The notes under the pieces are model-generated. The model saw nothing but the letters and a program-made list of their open reading frames with translations, was not told where the DNA came from and ran no database searches. Shown here piece after piece: positions 52,464-61,389 of a stretch of 64,000 bases of DNA; position 1 is the first letter of the stretch, and each line of letters begins with the position of its first letter. The position numbers and the translations under genes are program-made. The stretch covers positions 62,001 through 126,000 of the forward strand of contig NZ_QKXH01000006.1 of the NCBI RefSeq assembly GCF_003254745.1, written 5' to 3'. Origin of the DNA: Flavobacterium aquariorum. GTDB taxonomy: Bacteria; Bacteroidota; Bacteroidia; Flavobacteriales; Flavobacteriaceae.

Positions 52464-52997
52464 ATGAAAACAGAAAAATTTGAAATCGCAAGCGCACAAA
52501 GTCGTATCGATTGGATTGGAAGAAAAGTAACTGGAGCACATAACGGGACTATTGAAGTAAAGGAAGGTTCCTTCTTGCTTACCGATAAAGAAGTAACTGG
52601 AGGGCAAGTCATCATTGATATGTCCACACTCGTAATTTTGGATGTAACTGATTCGGCTACGAATACGCAATTTGCAGGTCACCTTGCCTCGGATGATTTT
52701 TTCTCAATTGAAAAATTCCCAACGGCTGCTTTTGAAATTGTATCAGCAAAACCACAATCGGGTAATCAATACCGTTTTGAAGGTAACTTGACTATCAAAG
52801 GGATTACCCACGCTGCAGGATTTGACGCAATTGTCAATAGCAGTGAAGACACTTTTAACTTAGTTGGTAAACTTATCGTTGACCGTACCAAGTATGACAT
52901 TAAATTCCGTTCAGGTAATTTCTTTAAAGATTTAGGCGATACGCTAATCTATAATGATTTTGAACTTGATTTGAATGTAACTGCAAAAGTAGCATAA
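52464..52997 (+). CDS. YceI-family protein
   Basis: 177 aa from the ATG at 52464; an upstream in-frame ATG lies within the promoter. The YceI domain is complete (QSRIDWIGRKVTGAHNGTIEVKEG, LASDDFFSIEKFPTAAFEIV, FRSGNFFKDLGDTLIYN). It is a close paralogue of 42907. The tautomerase gene follows after 25 bp and the SDR gene after that, giving a yceI-tautomerase-SDR-PfpI operon. Confidence 0.93.
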   Translation: MKTEKFEIASAQSRIDWIGRKVTGAHNGTIEVKEGSFLLTDKEVTGGQVIIDMSTLVILDVTDSATNTQFAGHLASDDFFSIEKFPTAAFEIVSAKPQSGNQYRFEGNLTIKGITHAAGFDAIVNSSEDTFNLVGKLIVDRTKYDIKFRSGNFFKDLGDTLIYNDFELDLNVTAKVA

Positions 52998-53022
52998 ACA
53001 AAACTTTTTAAAAATTAAAGAC

Positions 53023-53241
53023 ATGCCATTTGTAAAAATTGATTTGACTCGCGAGGGAGTTACCCGAGAGCAAAAACAGCAATTAATCAGCGGGGTAACC
53101 AATCTGATTACTGAAGTATTGAACAAAGACCCACACTTGACCCATGTGGTGATCAACGAAATTGAATTAGACAATTGGGGTTACGCAGGAGAACAAGTAT
53201 CAATATTAAGAGAAAAAGGCATTACAGCCGATAAAAAATAA
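53023..53241 (+). CDS. 4-oxalocrotonate tautomerase-like protein
   Basis: 72 aa. After Met1 the next residue is Pro2, the catalytic base of the tautomerase superfamily (MPFVKIDLTREGVTREQK). VVINEIELDNWGYAGE provides the later conserved region. Such small proteins form hexamers and tautomerise keto-enol substrates. It lies 25 bp after yceI and 6 bp before the SDR gene. A 17-codon remnant of a paralogue is at 43466. Confidence 0.9.
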   Translation: MPFVKIDLTREGVTREQKQQLISGVTNLITEVLNKDPHLTHVVINEIELDNWGYAGEQVSILREKGITADKK

Positions 53242-53247
53242 ATAATT

Positions 53248-53982
53248 ATGAAAAAACAAACAATAATCGTTACTGGTGCAGCATCAGGTATCGGTAAAGG
53301 AATAGCCAAATATTTTTTGGACAGAGGTGATAATGTAGTAATCAATTCATTTACTCCAACTTCACTGGAAAAAGCATATAATGAATTTGGCGCAGGTGAT
53401 AACCTGGCAATGCTTGCCGGTGATGTAAGCGATAAACGTACAGGGGAACAATTAGTTGCATTAGCTGTTGAAAGATTTGGTACTGTGGACGTACTTGTGA
53501 ATAACGCTGGAATCTTTGACAGTAAACCATTTTTGGAAGTTGATGAGGCATACCTTGATAAATTTTTGACAACTAATTTAAAAGGAGTTTTTTTTACTAC
53601 TCAAGCTGCAATCCCTCAAATGTTAAAACAAAAAGATGGTGTTGTAATTAATATCGGTACTCCACTTGTAAACCATGGATTGGGTGGATGGCCTGCTACT
53701 GCACCAGTTGCAAGTAAAGGGGCTATTCATGCACTAACAGTACAATTAGCGGCCGAATTTGGGAAACAAAATATAAGAGTAAATACCGTTGCTCCAGGTG
53801 TAATTCGTACTCCGATGCATGGGGATAAAGCAGATCAGAATGCCGGTTTACATTTATTAAATCGTGTAGGTGAAATTGATGATGTTGCAGAAATGGTATA
53901 TACTGTTGCCAAAAGTAATTTCATTACCGGAACAGTTATCAATGTTGATGGAGGTAAAGCTGCCGGTCATAATCTTAATTAA
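53248..53982 (+). CDS. SDR-family NAD(P)-dependent oxidoreductase
   Basis: 244 aa classical SDR. TGAASGIGKG is the cofactor loop, NNAGIFDSKP the structural Asn motif, and GTVINVDGGKAAGHN the C-terminus. The catalytic YxxxK region reads APVASKGAIHALTVQLA, with the Tyr replaced by Val (V-A-S-K keeps the Lys), which is unusual. It follows the tautomerase gene by 6 bp. Its C-terminal end is duplicated as a remnant at 43522-43581. Confidence 0.9.
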   Translation: MKKQTIIVTGAASGIGKGIAKYFLDRGDNVVINSFTPTSLEKAYNEFGAGDNLAMLAGDVSDKRTGEQLVALAVERFGTVDVLVNNAGIFDSKPFLEVDEAYLDKFLTTNLKGVFFTTQAAIPQMLKQKDGVVINIGTPLVNHGLGGWPATAPVASKGAIHALTVQLAAEFGKQNIRVNTVAPGVIRTPMHGDKADQNAGLHLLNRVGEIDDVAEMVYTVAKSNFITGTVINVDGGKAAGHNLN

Positions 53983-54003
53983 TTAAAATAATTGTAGTAT
54001 AAG

Positions 54004-54036
54004 CTTCTTTGCCCGATACTTTATTGGGCAAAGAAG
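54004..54036 (+). promoter_or_regulatory. Perfect 11-bp hairpin between SDR and PfpI genes
   Basis: CTTCTTTGCCC (54004-54014) pairs with GGGCAAAGAAG (54026-54036). There is no T-run. It may be an mRNA processing or partial-termination element before the next gene. Confidence 0.65.
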
Positions 54037-54053
54037 TACAAAAAATAAATAAA

Positions 54054-54812
54054 ATGAAAAATATAATGAAATCATTGTTAATTGCAGTTTTTGCAATACT
54101 AAGTTTTGCAACATATGCACAAAAAAACACTAAAGCAAAAATCCTTTTTGTTTTAACATCCCACGATAAATTAGGTGACACAGGGAAACCGACCGGTTCA
54201 TGGATAGAAGAATTTGCAACACCTTATTATTACTTTTTAGATAAAGGAATTGAAGTAGTAATTGCTACACCAAATGGAGGGCAGGCTCCTATTGATCCAA
54301 AAAGTACTGACCCATCATTTCAAACACCGTCAACTAAACGGTTCTATGCTGATATAAATGCACAAAAAGCATTGAGTACTACGGTGAAACTTGTGGGTGT
54401 GAAACAACAGGATTTTAAAGCGGTATTCTATCCAGGAGGACATGGCCCAATGTGGGATCTTGCAACAGATAAAAACTCAATAAAACTGATTCAAGGTTTT
54501 TACAATAATAGCAAACCGATTGCTTTTGTATGTCATGCTCCGGCAGCTTTGGTAAATGTTAAAGATAAAGAAGGGAAATACCTGATTGCAGGAAAAAAAT
54601 TAACTGGTTTTAGTAACACTGAAGAACAAGCTGTTGAATTAACTAAAGTTGTTCCATTTTTATTAGAAGATAAATTAAAAGAGCATGGAGCAAACTATTC
54701 TAAAGGTGCTGATTGGAGTTCTTATGTAGTGGAGGATGGCTTATTACTTTCCGGTCAAAATCCACAGTCTTCAGAAGAAGTAGCATCTAAACTACTTTCT
54801 AAAATTAATTAA
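54054..54812 (+). CDS. Secreted DJ-1/PfpI-family (class I amidotransferase-like) protein
   Basis: 252 aa from 54054, chosen because it starts a signal peptide (MKNIMKSLLIAVFAILSFATYAQ). The DJ-1/PfpI fold has FYPGGHGPMWDL and the nucleophile elbow FVCHAPAALVN with the conserved Cys-His pair. Relatives such as Hsp31 are glyoxalase III or chaperone-like enzymes acting on methylglyoxal. A secreted form is less common. It ends the yceI operon and is followed by a strong terminator. Confidence 0.9.
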   Translation: MKNIMKSLLIAVFAILSFATYAQKNTKAKILFVLTSHDKLGDTGKPTGSWIEEFATPYYYFLDKGIEVVIATPNGGQAPIDPKSTDPSFQTPSTKRFYADINAQKALSTTVKLVGVKQQDFKAVFYPGGHGPMWDLATDKNSIKLIQGFYNNSKPIAFVCHAPAALVNVKDKEGKYLIAGKKLTGFSNTEEQAVELTKVVPFLLEDKLKEHGANYSKGADWSSYVVEDGLLLSGQNPQSSEEVASKLLSKIN

Positions 54813-54890
54813 TGCTATCAACAGTTATTATTTCAAGTTAATAAAATCATTACAGTGATATAAATTGATTGAAGCTTAATTCTAATTTTT

Positions 54891-54932
54891 GATTTGGTAT
54901 AGTTTGAAACAACTATACCAAATCTTTGTTTT
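54891..54932 (+). terminator. Terminator after the PfpI gene
   Basis: GATTTGGTATAGTT (54891-54904) pairs perfectly with AACTATACCAAATC (54911-54924) and is followed by TTTGTTTTA. Confidence 0.82.
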
Positions 54933-55096
54933 ATGGTATTTAAGCGTATTGAACATGAGAAGCCATTTATATCTCACTTATTTTTTGTTTCATAAAAAAC
55001 ATATTCAAGGCTATAAAGTATTTGAAAAGGATAAAAGATTGCAGAATAAATCAGACCTTTAGCTAGGTCTTTTTAAAATTTAAATTAAGAATTTCT

Positions 55097-56116
55097 ATGA
55101 ACAACCAACCCTTTAAAGTATCACCCTGGCTTATTTGGAGCAGTTCTTTAGCTATTGGACTTTTGTCATCAGTTCCTAAAATAGCAGAACTACATATAAA
55201 ACCTGAAGAAGCATTGGTTAACTCACTTATTACCTTTTTGTTTGCCATTTTTGTTTGGTACCTTAATATTTATATGCTTCCCAAAACATATAAAAGGAAT
55301 GACTCAAAAGGAGTGTCAATTTTAAGACTTTTATGGAACTTAATCGTTGGGATTGGTGTTATGCTGGCACTATCCTATTTGCAACAGTTATTGCTTCCTT
55401 ATTTGGAATTTGGCCCTGCCATGTTAATGTTTGAAGTTCGAGGGGTATTTATTAATCTTATATTCTACATGTTTTTGCAAATACTTTATCAAAGTCACTA
55501 TAATCAACAAGTCGGAGTCGCCTTTGAACGCTCTAAATCCATTAATCTAGGCGCTCAATATGAGTTATTGAAGCAACAAATTAATCCACATTTTTTATTT
55601 AATAGTTTAAACACTTTAAAATCTATGGTGGAAACGAATGATGAACACTCGGTAGAGTTTATTTTAAAGCTTTCGGATTTTTATAGGTTTACCCTTGAAA
55701 GCCGAAAACTTGATTTGATTAGATTAGGTGAGGAATTACAGATTGTTAACGCTTATATGTTTTTACTTAAAAGCCGATTTGAAGCCGGTATTGATTTGAC
55801 GATTGACGTTGAAGAAAAGTACATGAATTCATTGATTCCCCCTTTTACGTTACAATTATTAATTGAGAATTGTGTCAAACATAATGTGGTATCACTCGAC
55901 AAACCATTGCTAATAAAAATATATAGCGAACGCGATTTTATTGTTATTGAAAATGGAATTCGGCTTAAAACCAATTCTGAAACTTCAACTGGTATTGGCA
56001 TAGAAAATATAAATCAACGATACGTTCATTTGGCAAACAAAAAGATAGAAATAACTGATGCGAATAATACATTCGCTATAAAACTACCTATAATATATGA
56101 ACATTTTAATCATTGA
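55097..56116 (+). CDS. LytS/YehU-type sensor histidine kinase
   Basis: 339 aa. Four hydrophobic helices in residues 10-135 form a short membrane domain without an obvious sensor. The His_kinase region QINPHFLFNSLNTLKSMVE holds the phospho-acceptor His, and an HATPase-like C-terminus (LQLLIENCVKHNV, GIGIENINQRY) follows. It overlaps the LytTR regulator gene by 20 bp, a clear two-component pair. The signal is unknown. Confidence 0.93.
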   Translation: MNNQPFKVSPWLIWSSSLAIGLLSSVPKIAELHIKPEEALVNSLITFLFAIFVWYLNIYMLPKTYKRNDSKGVSILRLLWNLIVGIGVMLALSYLQQLLLPYLEFGPAMLMFEVRGVFINLIFYMFLQILYQSHYNQQVGVAFERSKSINLGAQYELLKQQINPHFLFNSLNTLKSMVETNDEHSVEFILKLSDFYRFTLESRKLDLIRLGEELQIVNAYMFLLKSRFEAGIDLTIDVEEKYMNSLIPPFTLQLLIENCVKHNVVSLDKPLLIKIYSERDFIVIENGIRLKTNSETSTGIGIENINQRYVHLANKKIEITDANNTFAIKLPIIYEHFNH

Positions 56117-56858
56117 GGACGAACTGAAAGCTGCAAAGTCATTAACAACAATGATAGCCGCTGTAAGACCCAACGCAAAAATTTTGTATCAAATTCAAAG
56201 TGTGGAAAGTGCAATAAAGTTTCTTTCCGAAAATGAGATGCCCAATCTTATCTTTATGGATATTCAGTTGGCAGATGGACTTTCTTTTGACATTTTCAAA
56301 AGTGTAGCTATTAATTGTCCTGTTATTTTTTGTACAGCCTATAATGAATATTCTTTGGAAGCTTTTAAAGCTAACGGTATTGATTATATACTAAAACCTT
56401 TTTCAAAGGAAGATATAGAAGTCGCTTTTGAAAAAGTGGACCAACTTAAAAACTACTTTCAACAGAATCTTGTTCCTGATATCGGAACTTTATTGAGTAG
56501 ATTGGAGCCGCAAGGAGGAAAGAAGAGTTTTTTGGTATTTAAGCATAACAAGTACGTTACCGTTCATACAGATACAATAGCTTATTTCTGTATCAAACAT
56601 GAGATGGTACATATCGTTTGTCTTGATAAGCAGGAATACCCGCTTAACCAATCACTGGATCAAATTTATTCACTATTATCGTCTTCTATGTTTTACCGAT
56701 TGAACCGACAGTACATTATTAATTTTAATGCGATTAAGGAAATAGAGCCTTATTTTGCTCGCAAATTGTACGTGAAGCTAATCATACCAACTGAAGAAAG
56801 ACTTTTAATCAACAAGGAAAGATCAAGTAACTTTTTGCATTGGATGGAAAATAGATAG
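56097..56858 (+). CDS. LytTR-family response regulator
   Basis: 253 aa. Receiver domain residues 1-120 (ILIIEDELKAAKSL; phospho-Asp in LIFMDIQLADG; Lys in YILKPFSKED). The LytTR DNA-binding domain is at about 150-250 (VFKHNKYVTVHTDTIAYFCIKHEMVHI, FYRLNRQYIINFNAI). It is translationally coupled to the kinase by the 20-bp overlap. Targets may include the hydrolase/Ohr pair downstream on the other strand, but no LytTR direct repeats were identified. Confidence 0.94.
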   Translation: MNILIIEDELKAAKSLTTMIAAVRPNAKILYQIQSVESAIKFLSENEMPNLIFMDIQLADGLSFDIFKSVAINCPVIFCTAYNEYSLEAFKANGIDYILKPFSKEDIEVAFEKVDQLKNYFQQNLVPDIGTLLSRLEPQGGKKSFLVFKHNKYVTVHTDTIAYFCIKHEMVHIVCLDKQEYPLNQSLDQIYSLLSSSMFYRLNRQYIINFNAIKEIEPYFARKLYVKLIIPTEERLLINKERSSNFLHWMENR

Positions 56859-56937
56859 TATTATTTTCTGTCTGTAGTTTTTGTTTTGATTGTAGTACAA
56901 TATTAAATTTTTAAAAGTATAATTTATTTCACAAACA

Positions 56938-56964
56938 AAAGCCGCTCTTATAAAGAGCGGCTTT
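56938..56964. terminator. Bidirectional terminator between lytTR regulator and hydrolase genes
   Basis: AAAGCCGCTCTT (56938-56949) pairs perfectly with AAGAGCGGCTTT (56953-56964) over a 3-nt loop. A-rich and T-rich flanks suit both directions. Confidence 0.85.
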
Positions 56965-57005
56965 CAACCTAAATAAACAAATTAAAAAACAATTATAAGT
57001 CCAAC

Positions 57006-57794
57006 TTATTTTAGTAATGATGCCTTGATAATTACGTCGGCAACTGCTTTTGGTTGTGAAATATATGATACATATCCAGCTTTCAATTCTGTAACTTCGA
57101 CTTTAGCATTTTTGTACATGCTTCTTTGAAGATCTGGATTAACAGTTCGGTCGTTTAGAGTCAAAATTCCATAACTTGGTTTTGTTCTCCACGCTGCAGA
57201 AGTTAGGGGAGTTTCAAAGCAATCTTTATGAATTGGTATTTGGGATGCATTCATAAAATCGGCATCCTCTTTACTTAAATCACCCGCCACACCAGCTCTA
57301 AAGGTGCTTCTGTCATAAAATACAAATCCGCCATTGTCAGGAGCTTCGGTTCTCATTTCAGGAGGTTTGGGAAATGTTTTTGCCAATTGTCTAGTGGTTT
57401 GGCCCTTATCCGGCATAAACCCGGTTACGTAGACTAAACCCGCTACTTTTGGATGCATGCCTGCTTCTGTAATCACGGTTCCGCCCCAAGAATGTCCAAC
57501 TAGAATAGTTGGCCCATCCTGATTGTCTAAAATATTATTGGTTGCTGCTACATCATCTTTTAAGGATGTCAAAGGGTTTTGTACCAAAGTTACATGGTAA
57601 CCTTTTTTGGTTAGTATGGAATAGACTCCTTTCCAACCCGAGGCGTCTAAATAGTGACCGTGTACAATCACAATATTCTTAACTAATTTTTCCTGTGCAT
57701 CAATTTTTGTGGTTCCCGCAAATAAGGCTGCCGCTGCTAATGCAAAAGTTACATACTTTTTAAACCACAGTTGTTGTTTTTTTGAGGTCTTCAT
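57006..57794 (-). CDS. Secreted alpha/beta hydrolase
   Basis: 262 aa with a signal peptide (about 1-33, ending TTKIDAQ). VIVHGHYLDASGWKGVYSIL is the oxyanion region and GHSWGG the Ser elbow. The fold resembles plant-type methyl esterases and hydroxynitrile lyases. The expected late His is not evident in the final 30 residues (VTELKAGYVSYISQPKAV), where SHxxxxSxP is normal and SYISQP is seen, so the triad may be incomplete. It lies 13 bp after the Ohr gene stop, in the same operon. Confidence 0.88.
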   Translation of the reverse strand: MKTSKKQQLWFKKYVTFALAAAALFAGTTKIDAQEKLVKNIVIVHGHYLDASGWKGVYSILTKKGYHVTLVQNPLTSLKDDVAATNNILDNQDGPTILVGHSWGGTVITEAGMHPKVAGLVYVTGFMPDKGQTTRQLAKTFPKPPEMRTEAPDNGGFVFYDRSTFRAGVAGDLSKEDADFMNASQIPIHKDCFETPLTSAAWRTKPSYGILTLNDRTVNPDLQRSMYKNAKVEVTELKAGYVSYISQPKAVADVIIKASLLK

Positions 57795-57807
57795 TTTTTA
57801 ACTAATA

Positions 57808-58227
57808 CTAAATTAAGTTAATTGTAACCTTGATGTTACCACGTGTAGCTTTTGAATAAGGACATACTTGGTGAGCACCATCAACGATACTTTGAGCCAC
57901 TTCTGGATCTAATCCGGGTAAGCTTACATTCAAACGGGCTTGTAATTCATAACCATCATTGGTTAGTACTAAGTCAATCTCAGTGTTTACATAATGATCT
58001 GTTGGCAATTTTACATTTAAACTGGCTGCAGTTTTTCCCATAGCACCGATAAAACATGCTGACCAACCAGCTGCAAATAATTGCTCCGGATTTGTTCCTG
58101 GGCGATTGCTTCCTGGGGATGAAAGTATAATATCTAATTGACCGTCAGAACTTTTAGATTCACCTGTTCTACCGCCTGTTGTGTGAGTTACACCTGTGTA
58201 AATCACTTTTTCATTGTTTGTTTCCAT
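57808..58227 (-). CDS. ohr: Organic hydroperoxide resistance protein (Ohr/OsmC family)
   Basis: 139 aa paralogue of the protein at 50253. Both redox Cys are kept (WSACFIGA and HQVCPYSKA). The N-terminal half is nearly identical to that paralogue. It heads a two-gene operon with an alpha/beta hydrolase. The minus-strand -7 element is probably TACATTTG at about 58261-58268. Confidence 0.93.
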   Translation of the reverse strand: METNNEKVIYTGVTHTTGGRTGESKSSDGQLDIILSSPGSNRPGTNPEQLFAAGWSACFIGAMGKTAASLNVKLPTDHYVNTEIDLVLTNDGYELQARLNVSLPGLDPEVAQSIVDGAHQVCPYSKATRGNIKVTINLI

Positions 58228-58735
58228 TTTTTTTTTGATTTAATATTAAATTATTGGGGCAAATGTATATTGGTCGTAGACTGAACTCAACCTGTTTTTT
58301 ATTTAAGAGGACAAACTTTACCTTGAAATAGACATTTTGATATCTGAGCATTCTATTGCTTTGTTTGAGTTACTGTTTGCGGCGTGTTTTGGCTTTTTTT
58401 ATTCCAATGGAATTATAGAAAAATAATTTTAGCATATAGTAATGGCATCCTATCTGTTGTTCTTTGATTTGTCTTAGAATAAATTATAGTTGTAACTTCT
58501 TTGTTAACAAATAGATTACGTTATAATTGATTCAGATGAAAACAATCTGAATCAGTCTATAGGTTATGTATCTGATATAAAAGAATATAAAGTGTAGTTT
58601 CAAAGTGGTATTACAAAATAAATGGAGGCAGCTTTTGACTACTTTGAGTGGGAATTTGTCTATTTGGGCTAGTTTGTAGTGATTGGCCCGTTCTTTAACT
58701 GCTAATTTCGTTGAATAATTAAAAAAACACGTAAC
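58228..58735. other. Divergent intergenic region with a 10-bp perfect inverted repeat
   Basis: 508 bp between ohr and the DUF1223 gene. TGATTCAGAT (58528-58537) and ATCTGAATCA (58545-58554) form a perfect inverted repeat with a 7-nt loop; this may be an operator. No gene was recognised in the rest. Confidence 0.5.
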
Positions 58736-59491
58736 ATGACACACATTAAATTAACATCCGTTTTATTTCTTTTAGCATTAGTTTGTAACATCTCAGCTTT
58801 TGGACAAAACAGTACCGACAAGATTACCAAAACAGGTTTTGCGGTCTTGGAACTGTTCACTTCGGAAGGATGTTCCAGTTGTCCTCCCGCAGATGACTTA
58901 ATGGGCAAAATCCAAAATGAATATAAGGACAGACCTGTTTATGTTCTTTCCTATCACGTTGATTACTGGGATAATCTGGGCTGGAAAGATATTTTCAGCA
59001 ATGCGGATTATACAAAGCGACAATATGACTATGGCAAGTGGCTTAAAAAGGAACCTGTTTATACTCCGCAATTGATTATCAACGGTAGAGCGGATTATAT
59101 AGGCTCACAGGAAACCGTCGTTAGAGCAGGGATTACTAAGGCACTTTCAAAATCGACTGAAGTAAGCCTTGATTTTTCAGCCCAAAAAGAATCGGAGGGG
59201 CTAGTTGTTAACTATAAAGTTAATGGAAATTCAAAGAACACACGTTTAGTATTAGCGTTAGTGCAGAAATCAGTAAAAAGTAAAGTTAAGAGAGGTGAAA
59301 ACGAGGGGAGATTACTCTCTCATTATCAAGTCGTGAGAAATTTGACTTTTCAAAAATTAGCAATTGACGAAAAAGGAAGCGCGAACATTTCTTTTCCTAA
59401 GAATTTTGATTCTCAAAATGGAGAGATAATAGGATTTATTCAAGATAATAGTACAGGAGCTATTTTAGGAGCTGCAAAATCCAGTTTTTGA
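58736..59491 (+). CDS. DUF1223 secreted thioredoxin-like protein
   Basis: 251 aa with a signal peptide (1-24, NISAFGQ). VLELFTSEGCSSCPPADDLMGKI is the DUF1223 hallmark, with a C-x-x-C pair like thioredoxins. YHVDYWDNLGWKDIFSN and YTPQLIINGRADYIGS complete the domain. The C-terminal 100 residues form a beta-rich domain. The family is predicted to be periplasmic and redox active, but its function has not been established. It precedes an SDR gene by 26 bp. Confidence 0.92.
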   Translation: MTHIKLTSVLFLLALVCNISAFGQNSTDKITKTGFAVLELFTSEGCSSCPPADDLMGKIQNEYKDRPVYVLSYHVDYWDNLGWKDIFSNADYTKRQYDYGKWLKKEPVYTPQLIINGRADYIGSQETVVRAGITKALSKSTEVSLDFSAQKESEGLVVNYKVNGNSKNTRLVLALVQKSVKSKVKRGENEGRLLSHYQVVRNLTFQKLAIDEKGSANISFPKNFDSQNGEIIGFIQDNSTGAILGAAKSSF

Positions 59492-59517
59492 CATCTGTCT
59501 AATTAAAAAATACCGTA

Positions 59518-60192
59518 ATGAAAAATAAAGATAAAGTGGTATGGATAACGGGAGCTTCTTCAGGTATTGGGAAAGCTACCGCTAAACTTTTGCTCGAATA
59601 TGGCTATGTGGTTTACGCATCAGCGAAAAAGAAAGAAAAAATTATGGATCTGAAGCGACTAGGTGCCCATATAATGTCGACGGATATTAATAGGCATGGC
59701 GATGTTCAAAGTGGTTTAGCTGAGATAATTGCAAATGAAGGGCGAATAGATATTCTTATTAACAGTGCCCGATTTGAATTAATGGAAGCGATAAATGGCG
59801 CACCCATTTCGGAAGCCAAATCTCACTTAGATTCAAGCGTTTTTGGTTTGGCAAGATTATCACAATTGGTTTTGCCTTATATGAGAAGACAAAAGTCGGG
59901 TAAGATAGTTATGATGCCTTCTTTTTTAAACAAAAGGAATGGTAGATTATCGGATTGGTATAATGCCAGCAGATTTGCTTTAAAGGCTTTAAGCAGCAGC
60001 ATTAGGAAGGAAGTACGACCATTTGGTATTGATATTATGCTTATCGAGCCAGATGATTTGAAATTGGATTTGAGTACAATTGCTGCAGAAAACTTAAATA
60101 AAATATCTGAAGGCAAGTCATACAGCAAACTGGTAGAACAATTTTGGCACCATCAAAGTAGACCTTCTCAAAAAATGTTAAGTCAGGGGTAG
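59518..60192 (+). CDS. SDR-fold protein with substituted catalytic Lys
   Basis: 224 aa. The cofactor loop TGASSGIG (11-18) is intact. The NNAG motif reads N82-S-A-R85, the Ser region is MMPS135F, and the catalytic YxxxK reads Y148-N-A-S-R152, so the Lys is Arg. The C-terminus is shorter than usual and ends in a polar tail. It may bind NAD(P) without catalysing the usual reaction, or have another function. It is probably co-transcribed with the DUF1223 gene. Confidence 0.82.
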   Translation: MKNKDKVVWITGASSGIGKATAKLLLEYGYVVYASAKKKEKIMDLKRLGAHIMSTDINRHGDVQSGLAEIIANEGRIDILINSARFELMEAINGAPISEAKSHLDSSVFGLARLSQLVLPYMRRQKSGKIVMMPSFLNKRNGRLSDWYNASRFALKALSSSIRKEVRPFGIDIMLIEPDDLKLDLSTIAAENLNKISEGKSYSKLVEQFWHHQSRPSQKMLSQG

Positions 60193-60357
60193 TATTTGTT
60201 CTTGTATATAGCCAAAATGCGGTATGACCGCTTTATATTAATTACAAATTAATAAAAGGTTCGATTAAAATTATCTACATTTTTATGCTGGATTTACTCA
60301 TAAACCTTTAATTTTATGTTGCACTAATAGCTGATTCAATCAATTATCAAATTGAGT

Positions 60358-60822
60358 ATGATGGAAATTCTTAATGATTTATTGCAGACTGATCCCAATT
60401 GGGTTTATACTTTATGTAGACTGGTAGCCGGAATTATTATTTTTCCTTATGGAATGCAAAAATTATTTGGTTGGTTTGATGATTTTGGAGGAGGAGTAGG
60501 AATCAAACAATCGCTGTTAAGTTTCAAAAGCAAAAAGATTCCAGCCGCTATAGCATGGTTAGTGATAATCGGACAGTCTTTTGGGAGTATAATGCTAATG
60601 GTTGGCTTTTTTGCAAGATTTGCGGCAATAGCTAATTTTATAATCTTTGTGGGAGCACTATTGAGTCATCGTGAGGATGGTTGGACTATGAATTGGGTTG
60701 GATCGAAGAAAGGTGAAGGTATTGAGTATTTTATATTATTACTAACTTTACTTATAGTTGTTATTTTTAAAGGAAGCGGAGTGTTTTCCGTCGATTTTTT
60801 ATTGTGGAAATTACGGAAGTAG
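60358..60822 (+). CDS. DoxX-family membrane protein
   Basis: 154 aa, four predicted helices. LCRLVAGIIIFPYGMQKLFGWFDDFGG is the DoxX signature, and FARFAAIANFIIFVGALLSHREDGW the later conserved part. Start chosen at 60358 (ATG ATG) over a TTG at 60352. DoxX proteins are linked to thiol and oxidative stress responses; their mechanism varies. It is followed 75 bp later by msrA. Confidence 0.9.
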   Translation: MMEILNDLLQTDPNWVYTLCRLVAGIIIFPYGMQKLFGWFDDFGGGVGIKQSLLSFKSKKIPAAIAWLVIIGQSFGSIMLMVGFFARFAAIANFIIFVGALLSHREDGWTMNWVGSKKGEGIEYFILLLTLLIVVIFKGSGVFSVDFLLWKLRK

Positions 60823-60897
60823 TGAAAAAAAACGGATCATTTCAATACTAGTATTGTTGTAATTCCAATATTACTATTAATTTAATAAATATTAAAT

Positions 60898-61389
60898 ATG
60901 GAAAATTTAAAAAAAGCGTACATCGCAGGAGGCTGTTTTTGGGGAATGGAAGACTTATTCCGCATGCGTCCGGGCGTAAAGGATACTGAAGTAGGCTATT
61001 TGGGAGGTCAGAATGAAAATCCGACCTATAACAATCATCCAGGGCATGCTGAAGCAATAGAAATTACATACAATCCAAATGAAACATCATATAAGGAGTT
61101 ATTGGATTATTTTTTCAGAGTGCATGACCCAACAACAGTAGACAGTCAAGGGAACGACAGGGGCTCCAGTTACCGATCTGCAATATTTATCCAAAACGAG
61201 CAAGAGAGAGAAGTTGCCAACGAAGTCTTTAAGATTGTTGATGATTCAGGAAGGTGGCCAGGTAAAGTGGTTACGACATTGGAGCATTATACAAAATTCT
61301 GGCCTGCTGAAGAATATCACCAGGACTACCTTATAAAGAGTCCCAATGGATACACTTGTCATTTTGAGCGGTTTGGTACTTTTCTATAA
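60898..61389 (+). CDS. msrA: Peptide-methionine (S)-S-oxide reductase MsrA
   Basis: 163 aa. [12 protein letters not shown] carries the nucleophile Cys13. [49 protein letters not shown] and EEYHQDYL are family signatures. It repairs oxidised methionine residues using thioredoxin. There is no signal peptide. No MsrB domain or gene is adjacent in the window. Confidence 0.95.
   Translation: MENLKKAYIAGGCFWGMEDLFRMRPGVKDTEVGYLGGQNENPTYNNHPGHAEAIEITYNPNETSYKELLDYFFRVHDPTTVDSQGNDRGSSYRSAIFIQNEQEREVANEVFKIVDDSGRWPGKVVTTLEHYTKFWPAEEYHQDYLIKSPNGYTCHFERFGTFL

Noticed and set aside
58261..58320. TTTGTCCTCT before the minus-strand ohr gene as a sixth Crp-type site
   Set aside because: The match is partial, and the distance to TACATTTG is about 38 nt instead of 27.
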